Shown piece after piece: positions 7,950-16,807 of a stretch of DNA of 64,000 nt. Source of the DNA: CAIMZW01 sp037135095 (GTDB taxonomy: Bacteria > Actinomycetota > Actinomycetes > Nanopelagicales > Nanopelagicaceae); the NCBI GenBank assembly GCA_037135095.1, contig JBAXKZ010000003.1, forward strand, positions 31,899 through 95,898, given 5' to 3'. Below the pieces are notes generated by a model. That model ran no database searches. It was not told the DNA's origin and saw only the letters and a list, made by a program, of their open reading frames with translations. Position 1 is the first letter of the stretch, and each line of letters opens with the position of its first letter. Made by a program: the position numbers and the translations under genes.

Positions 7950-8435
7950 TTATTCGCCGACGAACATTGGTCGCGCACCAGTGCATTCAAGCAATTCCGC
8001 GAAGCTAGTTGGATAGACCGCGTGTGGGTGTCCCGCCGCAGCCCAAACAACTTCATAATCATTTAGCGCCTCATCGATCAATATAGTTGCAGGTAAAAGC
8101 CAGCCAATCGGTGCAACGCCGCCAATCGAAAATCCTGAACGTTCCTTTACATAGTTGGCATCCACGCGATCTAGCGTTTCGATTCCTAAAGTGCGGGCAA
8201 CTAATTCGGTATCCACCCGATGGCGGCCAGAGGTAACTATCAAAAGCGGGGAGCCATCTGGGAGTTTGAAGATTATCGAAGCAGCGATCTGACCAACGGC
8301 AATACCCAAAGCATCTGCTGCTTCAGTTGAGGTCCGAGCGCTATCGGCCAAGATTCGAACCTCGCCGCTTAGCCCATGTTCGGCAAGTGCGGCGAGAACT
8401 CGTTGAACTGCAGCTTTTTCTCTGATATCCGCCAT
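7950..8435 (-). CDS. YbaK/ProX-type aminoacyl-tRNA deacylase domain protein
   Basis: A 161-residue stand-alone YbaK/aaRS-associated domain. Family members hydrolyse mischarged aminoacyl-tRNAs (for example Cys-tRNA-Pro) in the cytosol. Visible family features are the N-terminal helix with RILADSARTSTEAA, the strand IAASIIFKLPDGSPLLIV, an SGRHRVD stretch and the GGVAPIGWL loop. The length is normal. The ATG at 8433-8435 has no ribosome site but a TACTCT hexamer 7 nt upstream, consistent with a leaderless mRNA. The amino-acid specificity cannot be read from sequence. Confidence 0.85.
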   Translation of the reverse strand: MADIREKAAVQRVLAALAEHGLSGEVRILADSARTSTEAADALGIAVGQIAASIIFKLPDGSPLLIVTSGRHRVDTELVARTLGIETLDRVDANYVKERSGFSIGGVAPIGWLLPATILIDEALNDYEVVWAAAGHPHAVYPTSFAELLECTGARPMFVGE

Positions 8436-8467
8436 GGTGCAAAGAGTAAGGGAGAACGGTCGGAGTA

Positions 8468-9391
8468 TTAGTTAACGGCCACTTTTTCCGAAGTCGAATC
8501 GGCACCTGATAACCAACCTAACGATGCCAAGGCAGTAGATATCGCCAGGACGGCAGCGGCGCCTGCCAGATGCAGATCTTGGAGATGAGGTGGCGCTTTG
8601 TGCAAAGCGCTTAGAATGCCAAGCCCTGCGGTTGAAATAAGTAAGAGAATTATGGTGGCGGCCAATGTGCGCGCGCCTTTGATATTCGACCATTTCTCCC
8701 ACGCATGAAGGGCGAATGCAATTAATGCTAGACCTGCGATAACGACCATACTTCGATGGATCAAATGCAAGGCAACGAAGCGGGCAGGTTGGCCGGTTGG
8801 GCACAGTGGGAAACTTGCGCAAGCTTTTTCAGCCTCAGCATTGATAACTAGTGAACCGGTTAAGTAGAGAATTCCGGCACCGCTAATTGCAATCCAACCG
8901 ATCGGTGCCAAACGTGGACCAGCCACTTCCAAGCGGTTTACCAAGACCGCAACAGCGGTAATAGTCGCGCCGGCAAGAAGTGAAAGTCCGGCAAGCAGAT
9001 GTGCCGCAACAGTTGGGGCACCATTTCCATCAAAGACGGTAACGGCGCCGAGAGCTACTTGAATAAGTACCGTTACCCCCGTGATTACTGCTGGTCGGAT
9101 AGCGGCAACGCGAGCTTTGGTGCGATAGGCAATAAATATCGTAAGGGCTACCAGGATTGTGACGATTCCGGCTAAATAACGATGAGTCTGTTCCATGAAG
9201 GCATGGAAACCCTGATTGGGATTTAGGCTGCCTTTACATAGTGGCCAATCGGGACAACCCATACCGGAATCTGTGACTCTTACATGGCTCCCAAAGATAA
9301 TTAGGAAGTAGACCGCGATCGCCGAGGTAACTGCCACGATTGCTAACCAATTGGTTTTCTTCCGTTGCATAATCGAGGCGGTATTTATCAT
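8468..9391 (-). CDS. ctaA: Heme A synthase (COX15/CtaA family)
   Basis: An eight-helix membrane protein of 307 residues that oxidises heme O to heme A for cytochrome c oxidase. The family signatures are GSHVRVTDSGMGCPDWPLC near residues 33-51, HAFMEQTHRYLAG with heme-ligand His residues, and VALHLIHRSMVV and LQDLHLAGA, each with His. The Cys pairs GCPDWPLC and CASFPLC are typical of CtaA proteins that use loop cysteines. A TACTTT hexamer lies 7 nt upstream of the ATG and no ribosome site is seen. It implies an aa3-type oxidase elsewhere in the genome. Confidence 0.92.
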   Translation of the reverse strand: MINTASIMQRKKTNWLAIVAVTSAIAVYFLIIFGSHVRVTDSGMGCPDWPLCKGSLNPNQGFHAFMEQTHRYLAGIVTILVALTIFIAYRTKARVAAIRPAVITGVTVLIQVALGAVTVFDGNGAPTVAAHLLAGLSLLAGATITAVAVLVNRLEVAGPRLAPIGWIAISGAGILYLTGSLVINAEAEKACASFPLCPTGQPARFVALHLIHRSMVVIAGLALIAFALHAWEKWSNIKGARTLAATIILLLISTAGLGILSALHKAPPHLQDLHLAGAAAVLAISTALASLGWLSGADSTSEKVAVN

Positions 9392-9438
9392 GCTCTGGAA
9401 AGTACACCCGCATTAAAGAAGTGCTACTGGGGCTGGCA

Positions 9439-9795
9439 CTAGAAATATATGCGCCATCGGTAGGAAGGGGCGCCACCTTGCTCGGCAATCTTTGAAAATT
9501 CCTCAATCAGAAGGCCACCATTTTTCTGAATCACTTTCTGCGAAGCGAAGTTGTCGATATCGGTAGTTAATTCCACGAAGGGCATTTCGCGCTCCTTAGC
9601 CGGAATCAAGATTTGCTTCAAGGCTTCTGTGGCATAACCCAGATTCTGTTTCCACGGAGCTACCGAATATCCAATATGACCCAGACAATAAGGAGGAAGG
9701 TCGGTAGTGCCTTCTTGCCAGCGAAAATTCCAGCCGCGGCGAAGCGCCTCGGCATAACTGCCGATATGCTCCATCCCAGGTTTAACCAGTTCCAT
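9439..9795 (-). CDS. GNAT family N-acetyltransferase, internally shortened
   Basis: A 118-residue protein with the second half of a GNAT fold: HIGYSVAPWKQNLGYATEAL forms the acetyl-CoA loop, followed by FVELTTDIDNFASQKVIQKNGG. Related GNATs as I know them are about 170 residues, and have roughly 50 more residues between the N-terminal MELVKP..ALRRGW segment and the FRWQ..TTDLPPYCLGHIGY core. Here the two are fused directly at GWNFRWQ. The reading frame is intact. It may be a naturally shortened enzyme or a decaying one; the donor loop has QNLGYA in place of the usual R/Q-x-x-G-x-A/G basic pattern. Substrate unknown. Confidence 0.75.
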   Translation of the reverse strand: MELVKPGMEHIGSYAEALRRGWNFRWQEGTTDLPPYCLGHIGYSVAPWKQNLGYATEALKQILIPAKEREMPFVELTTDIDNFASQKVIQKNGGLLIEEFSKIAEQGGAPSYRWRIYF

Positions 9796-9838
9796 AGGAG
9801 AAGCGTTTCATAGTTAATTGCTCGGAGGCGAGGCGATT

Positions 9839-11062
9839 TTGCAAAGTTCGGCAGCGAAAGTTAAACGCCCCTCGGAGGTAATCGCGACCCGAGCTCGAAA
9901 CATGCTCTGGTTGGCCTTCGGGACCATGGGCGTGATGGCAAATGCTTGGGTTCCTCGGATTCCCGAAATTAAACATGCGTTACATATGAGCAACTCCCAG
10001 TTCGGCGTCGTTTTGTTAGGCAGCCCAATTGGCTTAGTAATTGGCGCACAGTTAGCGGGACGGATGATCCACACCTTTGGGTCGCGGCGGGTAGCTCTGA
10101 TTGCCGGTTTGGAAATGTCGGGCGGGCTGATTCTGTTGGGAATTGCGCACTCAAAATGGAGCTTGGTAATTGCCTTGTTTGTAATGGGAATTGGCTACTC
10201 CGCAATCGATAATGCCGTGAATACTCAAGCGGTTGCGGTAGAAAAGATATTGGACCGCCGCTATATGTCAGGTTTCCATGGGTCCTGGAGTGTAGGTGCG
10301 CTAATCGCCGCTGCTATTGGTGGACTTCTCGCTCATCACACTACTTCGAAGGAAAATATTGTCGGAGTCGGAATTATCTCTTTCGTGGTTTTCATCCCTA
10401 ACTTACTTAATCTGCTACCAGATAACCTTGATGGCCATGCAGGTCATGAGGAAGTTACCAGCGCAAAGATTCCATTCTTTGGCAAAGGTACCGGTATTTT
10501 GTGGCTGATTGGTTTTGGCTTAATCGGTTGTTTGATTCCCGAAGCGGCTGCCAGTGACTGGGCTGGGATCTTGCTACACGAACATATGAGAATCGGGACC
10601 GGGCTAGATGCATCAGCCTTCGGCGCCTTTGCTTTGGCAATGATCGTAGGAAGATTTAGCGGCGATCATCTAATGATGAAATATGGTGCCGAGCGAATTG
10701 TTAAATATGGTGGCTATATTGGTGGCGTAACGCTTGGAGCATGTATTGCCATCGCCGTACCCGTCTCCAGTTTCAACATTTATCTTGGGCTTGGGATCAT
10801 AATCTTTGGTTTCATAATCGCTGGGCTCGGAATCGGCCCTATGGTTCCAGCTTTTATTTCCGCGACCGGAAGAATGACTGCAATAGCACCCTCGGTCGCC
10901 ATCGCCCGAGTCGGGGTTATTGGCTTGTTGGCTTATTACATTGGCCCTGTTGTTACCGGTTCCTTAGCAGATCTGTTTTCATTACCGGTGGCGATGGCTT
11001 TCCCATGTTCAGTACTAATACTGGCGGGTTATCTTTCCAAGACCGTTAGAGCGCCGAAATAA
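9839..11062 (+). CDS. MFS transporter
   Basis: A major facilitator superfamily permease of about 407 residues with roughly 12 hydrophobic segments. It begins ARNMLWLAFGTMGVMANAWV, and shows GSRRVALIAG-type loop residues between helices 2 and 3 and a long central loop before GILWLIGFGLIGC. The best start is the TTG at 9839-9841, since a GGAGG ribosome site lies upstream at 9824-9828; an in-frame TTG at 9818 lies before that site. It is divergent from the GNAT gene and convergent with the TauE gene. The order resembles sugar/fucose-permease-like MFS proteins annotated in actinobacteria, but the substrate is unknown. Confidence 0.82.
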   Translation: MQSSAAKVKRPSEVIATRARNMLWLAFGTMGVMANAWVPRIPEIKHALHMSNSQFGVVLLGSPIGLVIGAQLAGRMIHTFGSRRVALIAGLEMSGGLILLGIAHSKWSLVIALFVMGIGYSAIDNAVNTQAVAVEKILDRRYMSGFHGSWSVGALIAAAIGGLLAHHTTSKENIVGVGIISFVVFIPNLLNLLPDNLDGHAGHEEVTSAKIPFFGKGTGILWLIGFGLIGCLIPEAAASDWAGILLHEHMRIGTGLDASAFGAFALAMIVGRFSGDHLMMKYGAERIVKYGGYIGGVTLGACIAIAVPVSSFNIYLGLGIIIFGFIIAGLGIGPMVPAFISATGRMTAIAPSVAIARVGVIGLLAYYIGPVVTGSLADLFSLPVAMAFPCSVLILAGYLSKTVRAPK

Positions 11063-11066
11063 TTAC

Positions 11067-11816
11067 TTAATTCAGTAACCAAGTCTTCAATAATGAATAG
11101 ATCGCAATCGCGAAAAGCAAACCGGCAAAGTATTTTCGAAGTTTGATGGCTGGTACTCGCGAACTAAAGTGCGAAGCGAGCGTTGAGATGACTATCGCCG
11201 AAGCTCCCATTGCGATTGGGATTGTCCAGTTGATCTCGTGCCAAATTGAATGGTGCGCCAAGAAGGCGGTCAAACTGTTTAGAGAGATGATTAGTAGTGA
11301 AGTACCTGCCGCCTTATTTTGCGGAGTATGAAAGAAGAGAACCAAAACCGGGATTGCTAGAAAGCCGCCACCAATTCCGAAGAGTCCAGTCATCGCACCA
11401 ATTGTCAGTGAGATCGCAATTAAGGCCGCGATCGGCATCTGGCGTTCCGATTTAGTTTCCGATGGCTTTCGCAACATCGAGATTCCGGCGACTATCAAAA
11501 TGGTTGAGAAGCCAGAGACAATGAAATTTTCTGAAATATGTTTTGAGATCGCGCTGGCACCGATATTTGTTATTAGCCCGATTCCCCAGATAGTGGCGGC
11601 ATCGCGGATCAGGACATCTTTATCCCGAAACTTTGGGATGGTCCCAAAGGCAGCAGCTAGAAAGACCACGGCTAGCGCGGCAGTCGTTGCATGCATCGGA
11701 GTGAAGTGAAAGAGGTAGAGCAGGATCGGGACCGAAAGCATTGCGCCACCGGCACCAACGAAGCCCAGGACCGTTCCGATGAAGCCGCCAGCGATTAGTG
11801 CCATGGCAATATGCAT
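11067..11816 (-). CDS. TauE/SafE-family sulfite/anion exporter
   Basis: A 249-residue membrane protein with about eight hydrophobic segments in two repeats. Each repeat has the glycine-rich signature of the family: GFIGTVLGFVGAGGAMLSVP near the N-terminus and GAMTGLFGIGGGFLAIPVL in the middle. The family includes exporters of sulfite, sulfoacetate and related anions and possible sulfur-compound permeases. The ATG at 11814-11816 lacks a clear ribosome site; an internal ATG lies 12 bp downstream. It is convergent with the MFS gene across a 4-bp gap. The substrate is unknown. Confidence 0.85.
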   Translation of the reverse strand: MHIAMALIAGGFIGTVLGFVGAGGAMLSVPILLYLFHFTPMHATTAALAVVFLAAAFGTIPKFRDKDVLIRDAATIWGIGLITNIGASAISKHISENFIVSGFSTILIVAGISMLRKPSETKSERQMPIAALIAISLTIGAMTGLFGIGGGFLAIPVLVLFFHTPQNKAAGTSLLIISLNSLTAFLAHHSIWHEINWTIPIAMGASAIVISTLASHFSSRVPAIKLRKYFAGLLFAIAIYSLLKTWLLN

Positions 11817-11900
11817 GGGGCAATACTGTCAGACTAAAATGTTGAATTTTCAAGCAAAAGTCTGGTCAGTTTGATCTAGAGGGAGCGCCAATCGGGGGAG

Positions 11901-11946
11901 TTGCCAGTGTCGGGGGTGGCGACTATCTTTCGAACATATGTTCGAA
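11901..11946 (+). promoter_or_regulatory. SOS promoter with LexA box overlapping the start codon
   Basis: A perfect 18-bp palindrome, TTCGAACATATGTTCGAA, spans 11929-11946 and contains the actinobacterial LexA core TCGAAC-N4-GTTCGA. A TTGCCA (-35) at 11901-11906 and a TATCTT (-10) at 11925-11930 are spaced by 18 bp. The -10 ends 7 nt before the ATG at 11938-11940, which lies in the middle of the palindrome. LexA binding would cover the -10 end, the start point and the first codons. No ribosome site is present, which fits a leaderless transcript. Confidence 0.85.
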
Positions 11947-12264
11947 TCAACCAGCCCTGCAGAGCCAGTCCCGGCCAATACCGCCCGAGTGCTCGCTCCT
12001 GAAGGCGAGCCCACAGAGTTCCTCTACAAGGGGCGCCGCTTCCATGTCCATGCCATCGTCTCCAGGTGGCGCGAATCCGGCGGCTGGTGGAATCGGATTG
12101 CCGATGGCAATAACCATCTCAACGAGAGCAATATCTTCGATGATGGCGCCCGAGCTATTTGGCGCGTAGAAGCTGCCCCCGAAGGAACCTTGACCACCTT
12201 TGAAATTGAGCGCGATGAGATCACCGGCACCTGGCTCATTCGCCCTACCTCCAGACCACTCTAA
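11938..12264 (+). CDS. DUF6504 family protein, first gene of the SOS operon
   Basis: A 108-residue soluble protein that I assign to DUF6504 by its core: EGEPTEFLYKGRRFHVHAIV, WRESGGWWNR, ARAIWRVEA and TFEIERDEITGTWLI. It looks like a small beta-rich domain. Proteins of this kind are found next to dnaE2 and ImuB-like genes in other actinobacteria (recalled, not checked). Here it begins inside the LexA box, 24 bp before dnaE2. The first 20 residues are poorly conserved in type, so a later start cannot be excluded, but there is no better ribosome site. Function unknown; the context points to translesion synthesis. Confidence 0.8.
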   Translation: MFESTSPAEPVPANTARVLAPEGEPTEFLYKGRRFHVHAIVSRWRESGGWWNRIADGNNHLNESNIFDDGARAIWRVEAAPEGTLTTFEIERDEITGTWLIRPTSRPL

Positions 12265-12288
12265 TTTCGTTGCAACTGCGGATTAATA

Positions 12289-15200
12289 ATGACAACTCCT
12301 TTTACGCACCTCCATCTCTCCAGTGGCTACTCCTTTAAATATGGAACTGCGCAACCAGCCCAACTTGTAGAACGAGCTGCGGAATTTGGGATGAGCGCTT
12401 TGGCGCTAACCGATCGCGATGGAATGGCGGGGGCAATTCGCTTTGCGCAAAGTTGCGAGGCCAATCAGATCACGCCGATTCTGGGCGTCAATTTAAGTCT
12501 CATCCATAAGAAGTATCGCGTCACCTTGTTGGCACAATCTGGGCAGTTAGCTTCGTTGTATCGGTTGCTTTCTAGCATCAATATGGCAGGGGAAGAGAAC
12601 CTGCTTACCTATGAGCTGCTGGCAAAGTTTTCCGAGTACTCAACAAATTTGCTGCTGCTGCATGGTGCCGATTCGCAGTTAGCTACGGCAATTGGCTCCA
12701 GGCGATATGACGAAGCATTATCAATCTATAACTCAACCCGTGAGCTATTTGCCGATCAGGCGGTGGAATGTGTCTCGCATCAAGTCCGAGGCGACGGGCC
12801 ATTTTCTACAACGCTCGCCGCCCGGATGTTGGGTTTCGCTCGCGATCATGGTCTGCCCGCGATTCTTACCAACTCCGCTCGGATGCTCGATCGCAGCGAT
12901 GGCCCAGTTGCCGATGTTCTTGATGCCACCAGAAATTTGGTTCCATTGCATGATCGCCACACCGAACGAAATAACAGCGAAGGCTATTTCAAAAGCAGTT
13001 CGGATATGGCAGCTATCGCTGATGAAATTTCGCGCGCGGCTGGCGAGCGGAACGGCAGAAATTTATTGATTACTACTAACCAGTGGGCAGAGCGCTCGCT
13101 GCTATCAGCGCGGCGCGATATCGGAATTGGCGAAATTCATCTGCCCGAACCCAGCGTCGTAGGTGCTAAAGACCGAGAAGGTTTAGTTCGGCAACTACGT
13201 GAACGTTGCGAAGTTGGATTACACCAGCGCTATAGCGGTGCTCGCTCAGTCCCAGCAGCTTCGCGGCTAGAAGATGAACTAGCAACAGTTAGAACTTTGG
13301 GCTACGAGTCTTACTTTCTTACCGTTGCAAATATCACCGATATGGCGCGCAATTTGGGAATCCGTGTTGCAGCGCGTGGCAGCGGAGCGGGCTCACTGAT
13401 CTGCCATCTATTGGGGATCTCTGGAGTAGAGCCGATCTCTTATGGTCTTTTGATGGAGCGCTTCTGCTCCACGCTGCGCCATGAACTGCCAGATATTGAT
13501 ATCGATGTTGAATCTGCCAGACGGTTAGAAATTTACGATGCCGTCTTCGAGCGCTACGGCGATCCCAATTGGACCAAGCCCGGAAATAGTTCCCGCTGCG
13601 CCACAGTTGCAATGGTTGAGACCTACCGAGCCCGTCATGCCATTCGCGATGTTGGCGCGGCTTTAGGGATTGCCCCAATGGAGATTGATCTAATTGCCAA
13701 AGCACTTCCTCATATCAGAGCGCGCAATATTGCTAAAGCGCTAGCTAATTTGCCAGAGTTAAAAAGTTTAAATCTCACTACGCCAGTGATGAAGATGGCG
13801 ATCGAATTAGCTGGTCGACTAGATGGCCTACCTCGCCACCTTTCTATGCATCCATGTGCCGTTGCCCTTTCCGACATTGGGTTGCTAGATCACGCACCAA
13901 TCCAACGCAATGCCAGCGGATATCCAATGGTTCAATTTGATAAAGATGATGTCGAGGCAATCGGGTTATTGAAGCTCGATATCTTGGGCGTTCGGATGCA
14001 ATCGGCTATCTCTTATGCTCTCCGCGAAATCGAACGAGTAGATGGCGAAGTAATAGCGATTGATGAAGTTCCATTAGATGATGTAAAGACCTTTGATTTA
14101 ATCAAATCGACTCGGACCTTAGGAATCTTCCAAGTCGAAAGTCCAGGGCAGCGGGAATTAGTTGGCAAGCTAGCGCCTAATAATTTCACCGATCTAATAA
14201 TTGATATCTCGTTATTTCGCCCCGGGCCAGTAAAGAGCGACATGATCACGCCCTTCCTTAACTCCAGACAAGGGCTGCGCAAGCGCTCCAATATTCATCC
14301 CGATCTCGAACCAGTCTTGGCCGAGACCGAAGGGGTGGTTGTCTTTCACGAGCAGGTCATTCGAATTATTGCAATTCTTAGCGGGATCTCATTGGCAGAA
14401 GCTGATGAGAAGCGGCGGGACTTGGGAACCATTGACGGCCAACAAGCAGTCTGCGATTGGTTCTACCCAGCAGCGCTGGCTCGCGGTTATTCCTACGAAA
14501 TAGTGGCAGAAGTTTGGGAGATCCTTAGGGCCTTTGCCTCGTTCGGATTCTGCAAAGCCCATGCGGCAGCATTTGCGCTACCTACCTATCAATCAGCTTG
14601 GCTGAAGACTCATCACACCGCAGCCTTTATCGCTGGCGCGCTAACACATGATCCAGGAATGTATCCCAGACGGTTAATTTTGGATGAGGCCAGACAATGG
14701 GGGATAACCATTGCACCGTTAGATATTAATCTTTCAGATCGAACCTATCGAGTAGAACGCACCAGCGTTTCGTTGCGAACTCCGTATACGGCGCCGGATC
14801 TTATGAGCACTGGCGCTTCGTTAACACTTCCAGATGCTCGCGGCTATGCAATTCGGATGGCCTTTTCAGAACTTAGTGGAATCAACGACCAAGAGATCGA
14901 AAGTATTCTTTTGGGACAGCCTTACCAAGATGTAGGTGACTTTGTGCGCCGAGCGGGTGCCAGCCGGCCAACAACGGAGTCGCTGATTGCGGTTGGTGCC
15001 TTCGATCAATTGCATTCACTGCAAGAGCAGAAAATTAATCGCCGTGACCTACTCCTTCATCTCCAAGATGTTGATCGTTTAACGGGTAACCGCAAAAGTT
15101 TAGGCAGCGGCCAGATGACTTTGGGTTTGCAACCTCCAACACTGGTATCCAGCGGTTTACCCGATTTAACACCGGCAGAGCGGGTTCGCAACGAGATCGA

Positions 15201-15606
15201 AATTATGGGGATGGATATCTCTCATCACATGATGGAGTTCTACGGCGAGTTCCTTAATGAGATTGGCGCGATCCGGTCTTCAGATCTAATTCAGCAACGT
15301 GCTAAATCTTCAGTATTAGTTGCTGGCGTAAAGGTGGCGCTCCAGACTCCGCCGGTTCGATCTGGCAGGCGGGTTATGTTTTTAACTTTAGATGATGGCT
15401 ATGGCTGTAATGATGTTACTTTTTTTGAAGATATGCAGGCGAGCTCTGCCGACTTGCTCTATCGCACATCACTCTTTTTAGTACGAGGCGAGATTAGGCG
15501 GACTGGTCCAAGAGGAATTTCGTTGCGGGCAACTGGCGCGTGGGAGTTAGCCGCTTCTTACGAAAAGTGGCGTAGCCTTCGAGTTTGTGAGCCCCTCAAT
15601 GGCTGA
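12289..15606 (+). CDS. dnaE2: Error-prone DNA polymerase DnaE2
   Basis: A 1105-residue C-family polymerase acting in damage-induced mutagenesis. It has an N-terminal PHP domain (HLHLSSGYS at about 7-15, ALTDRDGM), a palm with catalytic Asp residues in PDIDIDVESARR (401-412), and the third in FDKDDVEAIGLLKLDILG. It is clearly distinct from the 1174-residue DnaE1 at 40367-43891 and lacks DnaE1 C-terminal sequence. A QMTLGL stretch at about 942 resembles a beta-clamp motif. It overlaps dinB by 8 bp (ATGGCTGA). In mycobacteria DnaE2 works with ImuA' and ImuB; neither is here. Confidence 0.93.
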   Translation: MTTPFTHLHLSSGYSFKYGTAQPAQLVERAAEFGMSALALTDRDGMAGAIRFAQSCEANQITPILGVNLSLIHKKYRVTLLAQSGQLASLYRLLSSINMAGEENLLTYELLAKFSEYSTNLLLLHGADSQLATAIGSRRYDEALSIYNSTRELFADQAVECVSHQVRGDGPFSTTLAARMLGFARDHGLPAILTNSARMLDRSDGPVADVLDATRNLVPLHDRHTERNNSEGYFKSSSDMAAIADEISRAAGERNGRNLLITTNQWAERSLLSARRDIGIGEIHLPEPSVVGAKDREGLVRQLRERCEVGLHQRYSGARSVPAASRLEDELATVRTLGYESYFLTVANITDMARNLGIRVAARGSGAGSLICHLLGISGVEPISYGLLMERFCSTLRHELPDIDIDVESARRLEIYDAVFERYGDPNWTKPGNSSRCATVAMVETYRARHAIRDVGAALGIAPMEIDLIAKALPHIRARNIAKALANLPELKSLNLTTPVMKMAIELAGRLDGLPRHLSMHPCAVALSDIGLLDHAPIQRNASGYPMVQFDKDDVEAIGLLKLDILGVRMQSAISYALREIERVDGEVIAIDEVPLDDVKTFDLIKSTRTLGIFQVESPGQRELVGKLAPNNFTDLIIDISLFRPGPVKSDMITPFLNSRQGLRKRSNIHPDLEPVLAETEGVVVFHEQVIRIIAILSGISLAEADEKRRDLGTIDGQQAVCDWFYPAALARGYSYEIVAEVWEILRAFASFGFCKAHAAAFALPTYQSAWLKTHHTAAFIAGALTHDPGMYPRRLILDEARQWGITIAPLDINLSDRTYRVERTSVSLRTPYTAPDLMSTGASLTLPDARGYAIRMAFSELSGINDQEIESILLGQPYQDVGDFVRRAGASRPTTESLIAVGAFDQLHSLQEQKINRRDLLLHLQDVDRLTGNRKSLGSGQMTLGLQPPTLVSSGLPDLTPAERVRNEIEIMGMDISHHMMEFYGEFLNEIGAIRSSDLIQQRAKSSVLVAGVKVALQTPPVRSGRRVMFLTLDDGYGCNDVTFFEDMQASSADLLYRTSLFLVRGEIRRTGPRGISLRATGAWELAASYEKWRSLRVCEPLNG

Positions 15607-16807
15607 AAAACCAGAGTATTCCACCATCCTCCACGTGGATATGGATGCCTTCTACGCCTCTGTCGCGGAAAAAGATGACCCCTCACTTCGCGGCAAAGCT
15701 GTAGTCGTTGGAGCAGGTGCCCGTGGCGTCGTTCTATCGGCAAATTATGCCGCCCGAAAGTTTGGTATCAGAGCTGCGATGCCAGTCTCCAGAGCGCGTC
15801 GCATGGCACCAAGTGCAATCTTTGTTGTTCCCAATCACGAACGCTATGGCGAAGTATCTGATCACATCATGGAGATCTTCGCCGCTTTTACGCCACTTGT
15901 TGAACCACTGTCGCTAGATGAAGCATTCCTAGATGTAACTGGATCAAAACGCTTATTGGGTAGTGGCCGCGAAATTGCAATAAAGATTCGAGCCCGAGTC
16001 GAATCCGAAGAAGGTATTACTTGTTCGGTAGGAATCGCTAGCAGCAAGTTCATTGCAAAGTTAGCATCGGGCCACTGCAAACCAAATGGCATGCTCGAGA
16101 TTGCGCCCGATCGCATCTTAGAATTCTTGCATCCGCTTCCCGTCTCCGATATTTGGGGAGTGGGGCCAAAGACCAATGAGGAGCTATTGCGTTTGGGATT
16201 GCGCACCGTTTCAGAACTTGCAAATACGCCACGAGCCACACTAATAAGGGCGCTGGGCGAAGCAACCGGATCTGCACTTTATGAACTTGCGTGGGGTCGA
16301 GATTATCGCGATGTTTCACCAGATGAACCAGATAAAAGTATTAGTGCAGCTGAAACATTTGCCGTTGATATCGATGATCCAGAAATAATTCTGCGCGAAT
16401 TTTTGCGGCTAACTGAAAAAGCAACTGCCAGACTTCGGGCACGCAGGATGTTTGCAAAAACAATTAGCATCAAAGTTCGATTCGCTGATTTTAAAACAAT
16501 CAATCGATCAAAGACTTTGGCCCTACCGATTGATGGCACCCAAGAGAGTTACGAAGTTGTAAAGAAATTGTACGAAGCGCTCAAATTGGATCGGGCCAGG
16601 TTGCGCTTGGTCGGGGTTAGTTTGGAGGGGTTAGTTTCTGGGGCCGCGGCACCAGAGCAACTCGTATTAGGAGAGCGCGAAAAAGGCTGGCGCCAGGCAG
16701 AGGCAGCGGTGGACAAAGCCTCGGCACGCTTTGGTAGCGGTTCAGTTCGTCCGGCGCGGCTAGTTAAGCGCCTGCCGCCCCCTGATTCAGAGTCCAAACC
16801 TTCATAA
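15599..16807 (+). CDS. dinB: DNA polymerase IV (Y-family, DinB)
   Basis: A Y-family translesion polymerase of 402 residues. Catalytic residues are in HVDMDAFYASV near the N-terminus and SLDEAFLDVTGS about 100 residues on. These acidic residues mark an active polymerase, unlike ImuB proteins, which have lost them. Helix-hairpin-helix residues (SDIWGVGPKTNEEL) and a little-finger domain follow. EQLVLG at 353-358 is a candidate clamp-binding motif. The ATG at 15599 overlaps the dnaE2 stop by 8 bp; an in-frame GTG lies 12 bp upstream. Translational coupling places it in the SOS operon. Confidence 0.93.
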   Translation: MAEKPEYSTILHVDMDAFYASVAEKDDPSLRGKAVVVGAGARGVVLSANYAARKFGIRAAMPVSRARRMAPSAIFVVPNHERYGEVSDHIMEIFAAFTPLVEPLSLDEAFLDVTGSKRLLGSGREIAIKIRARVESEEGITCSVGIASSKFIAKLASGHCKPNGMLEIAPDRILEFLHPLPVSDIWGVGPKTNEELLRLGLRTVSELANTPRATLIRALGEATGSALYELAWGRDYRDVSPDEPDKSISAAETFAVDIDDPEIILREFLRLTEKATARLRARRMFAKTISIKVRFADFKTINRSKTLALPIDGTQESYEVVKKLYEALKLDRARLRLVGVSLEGLVSGAAAPEQLVLGEREKGWRQAEAAVDKASARFGSGSVRPARLVKRLPPPDSESKPS

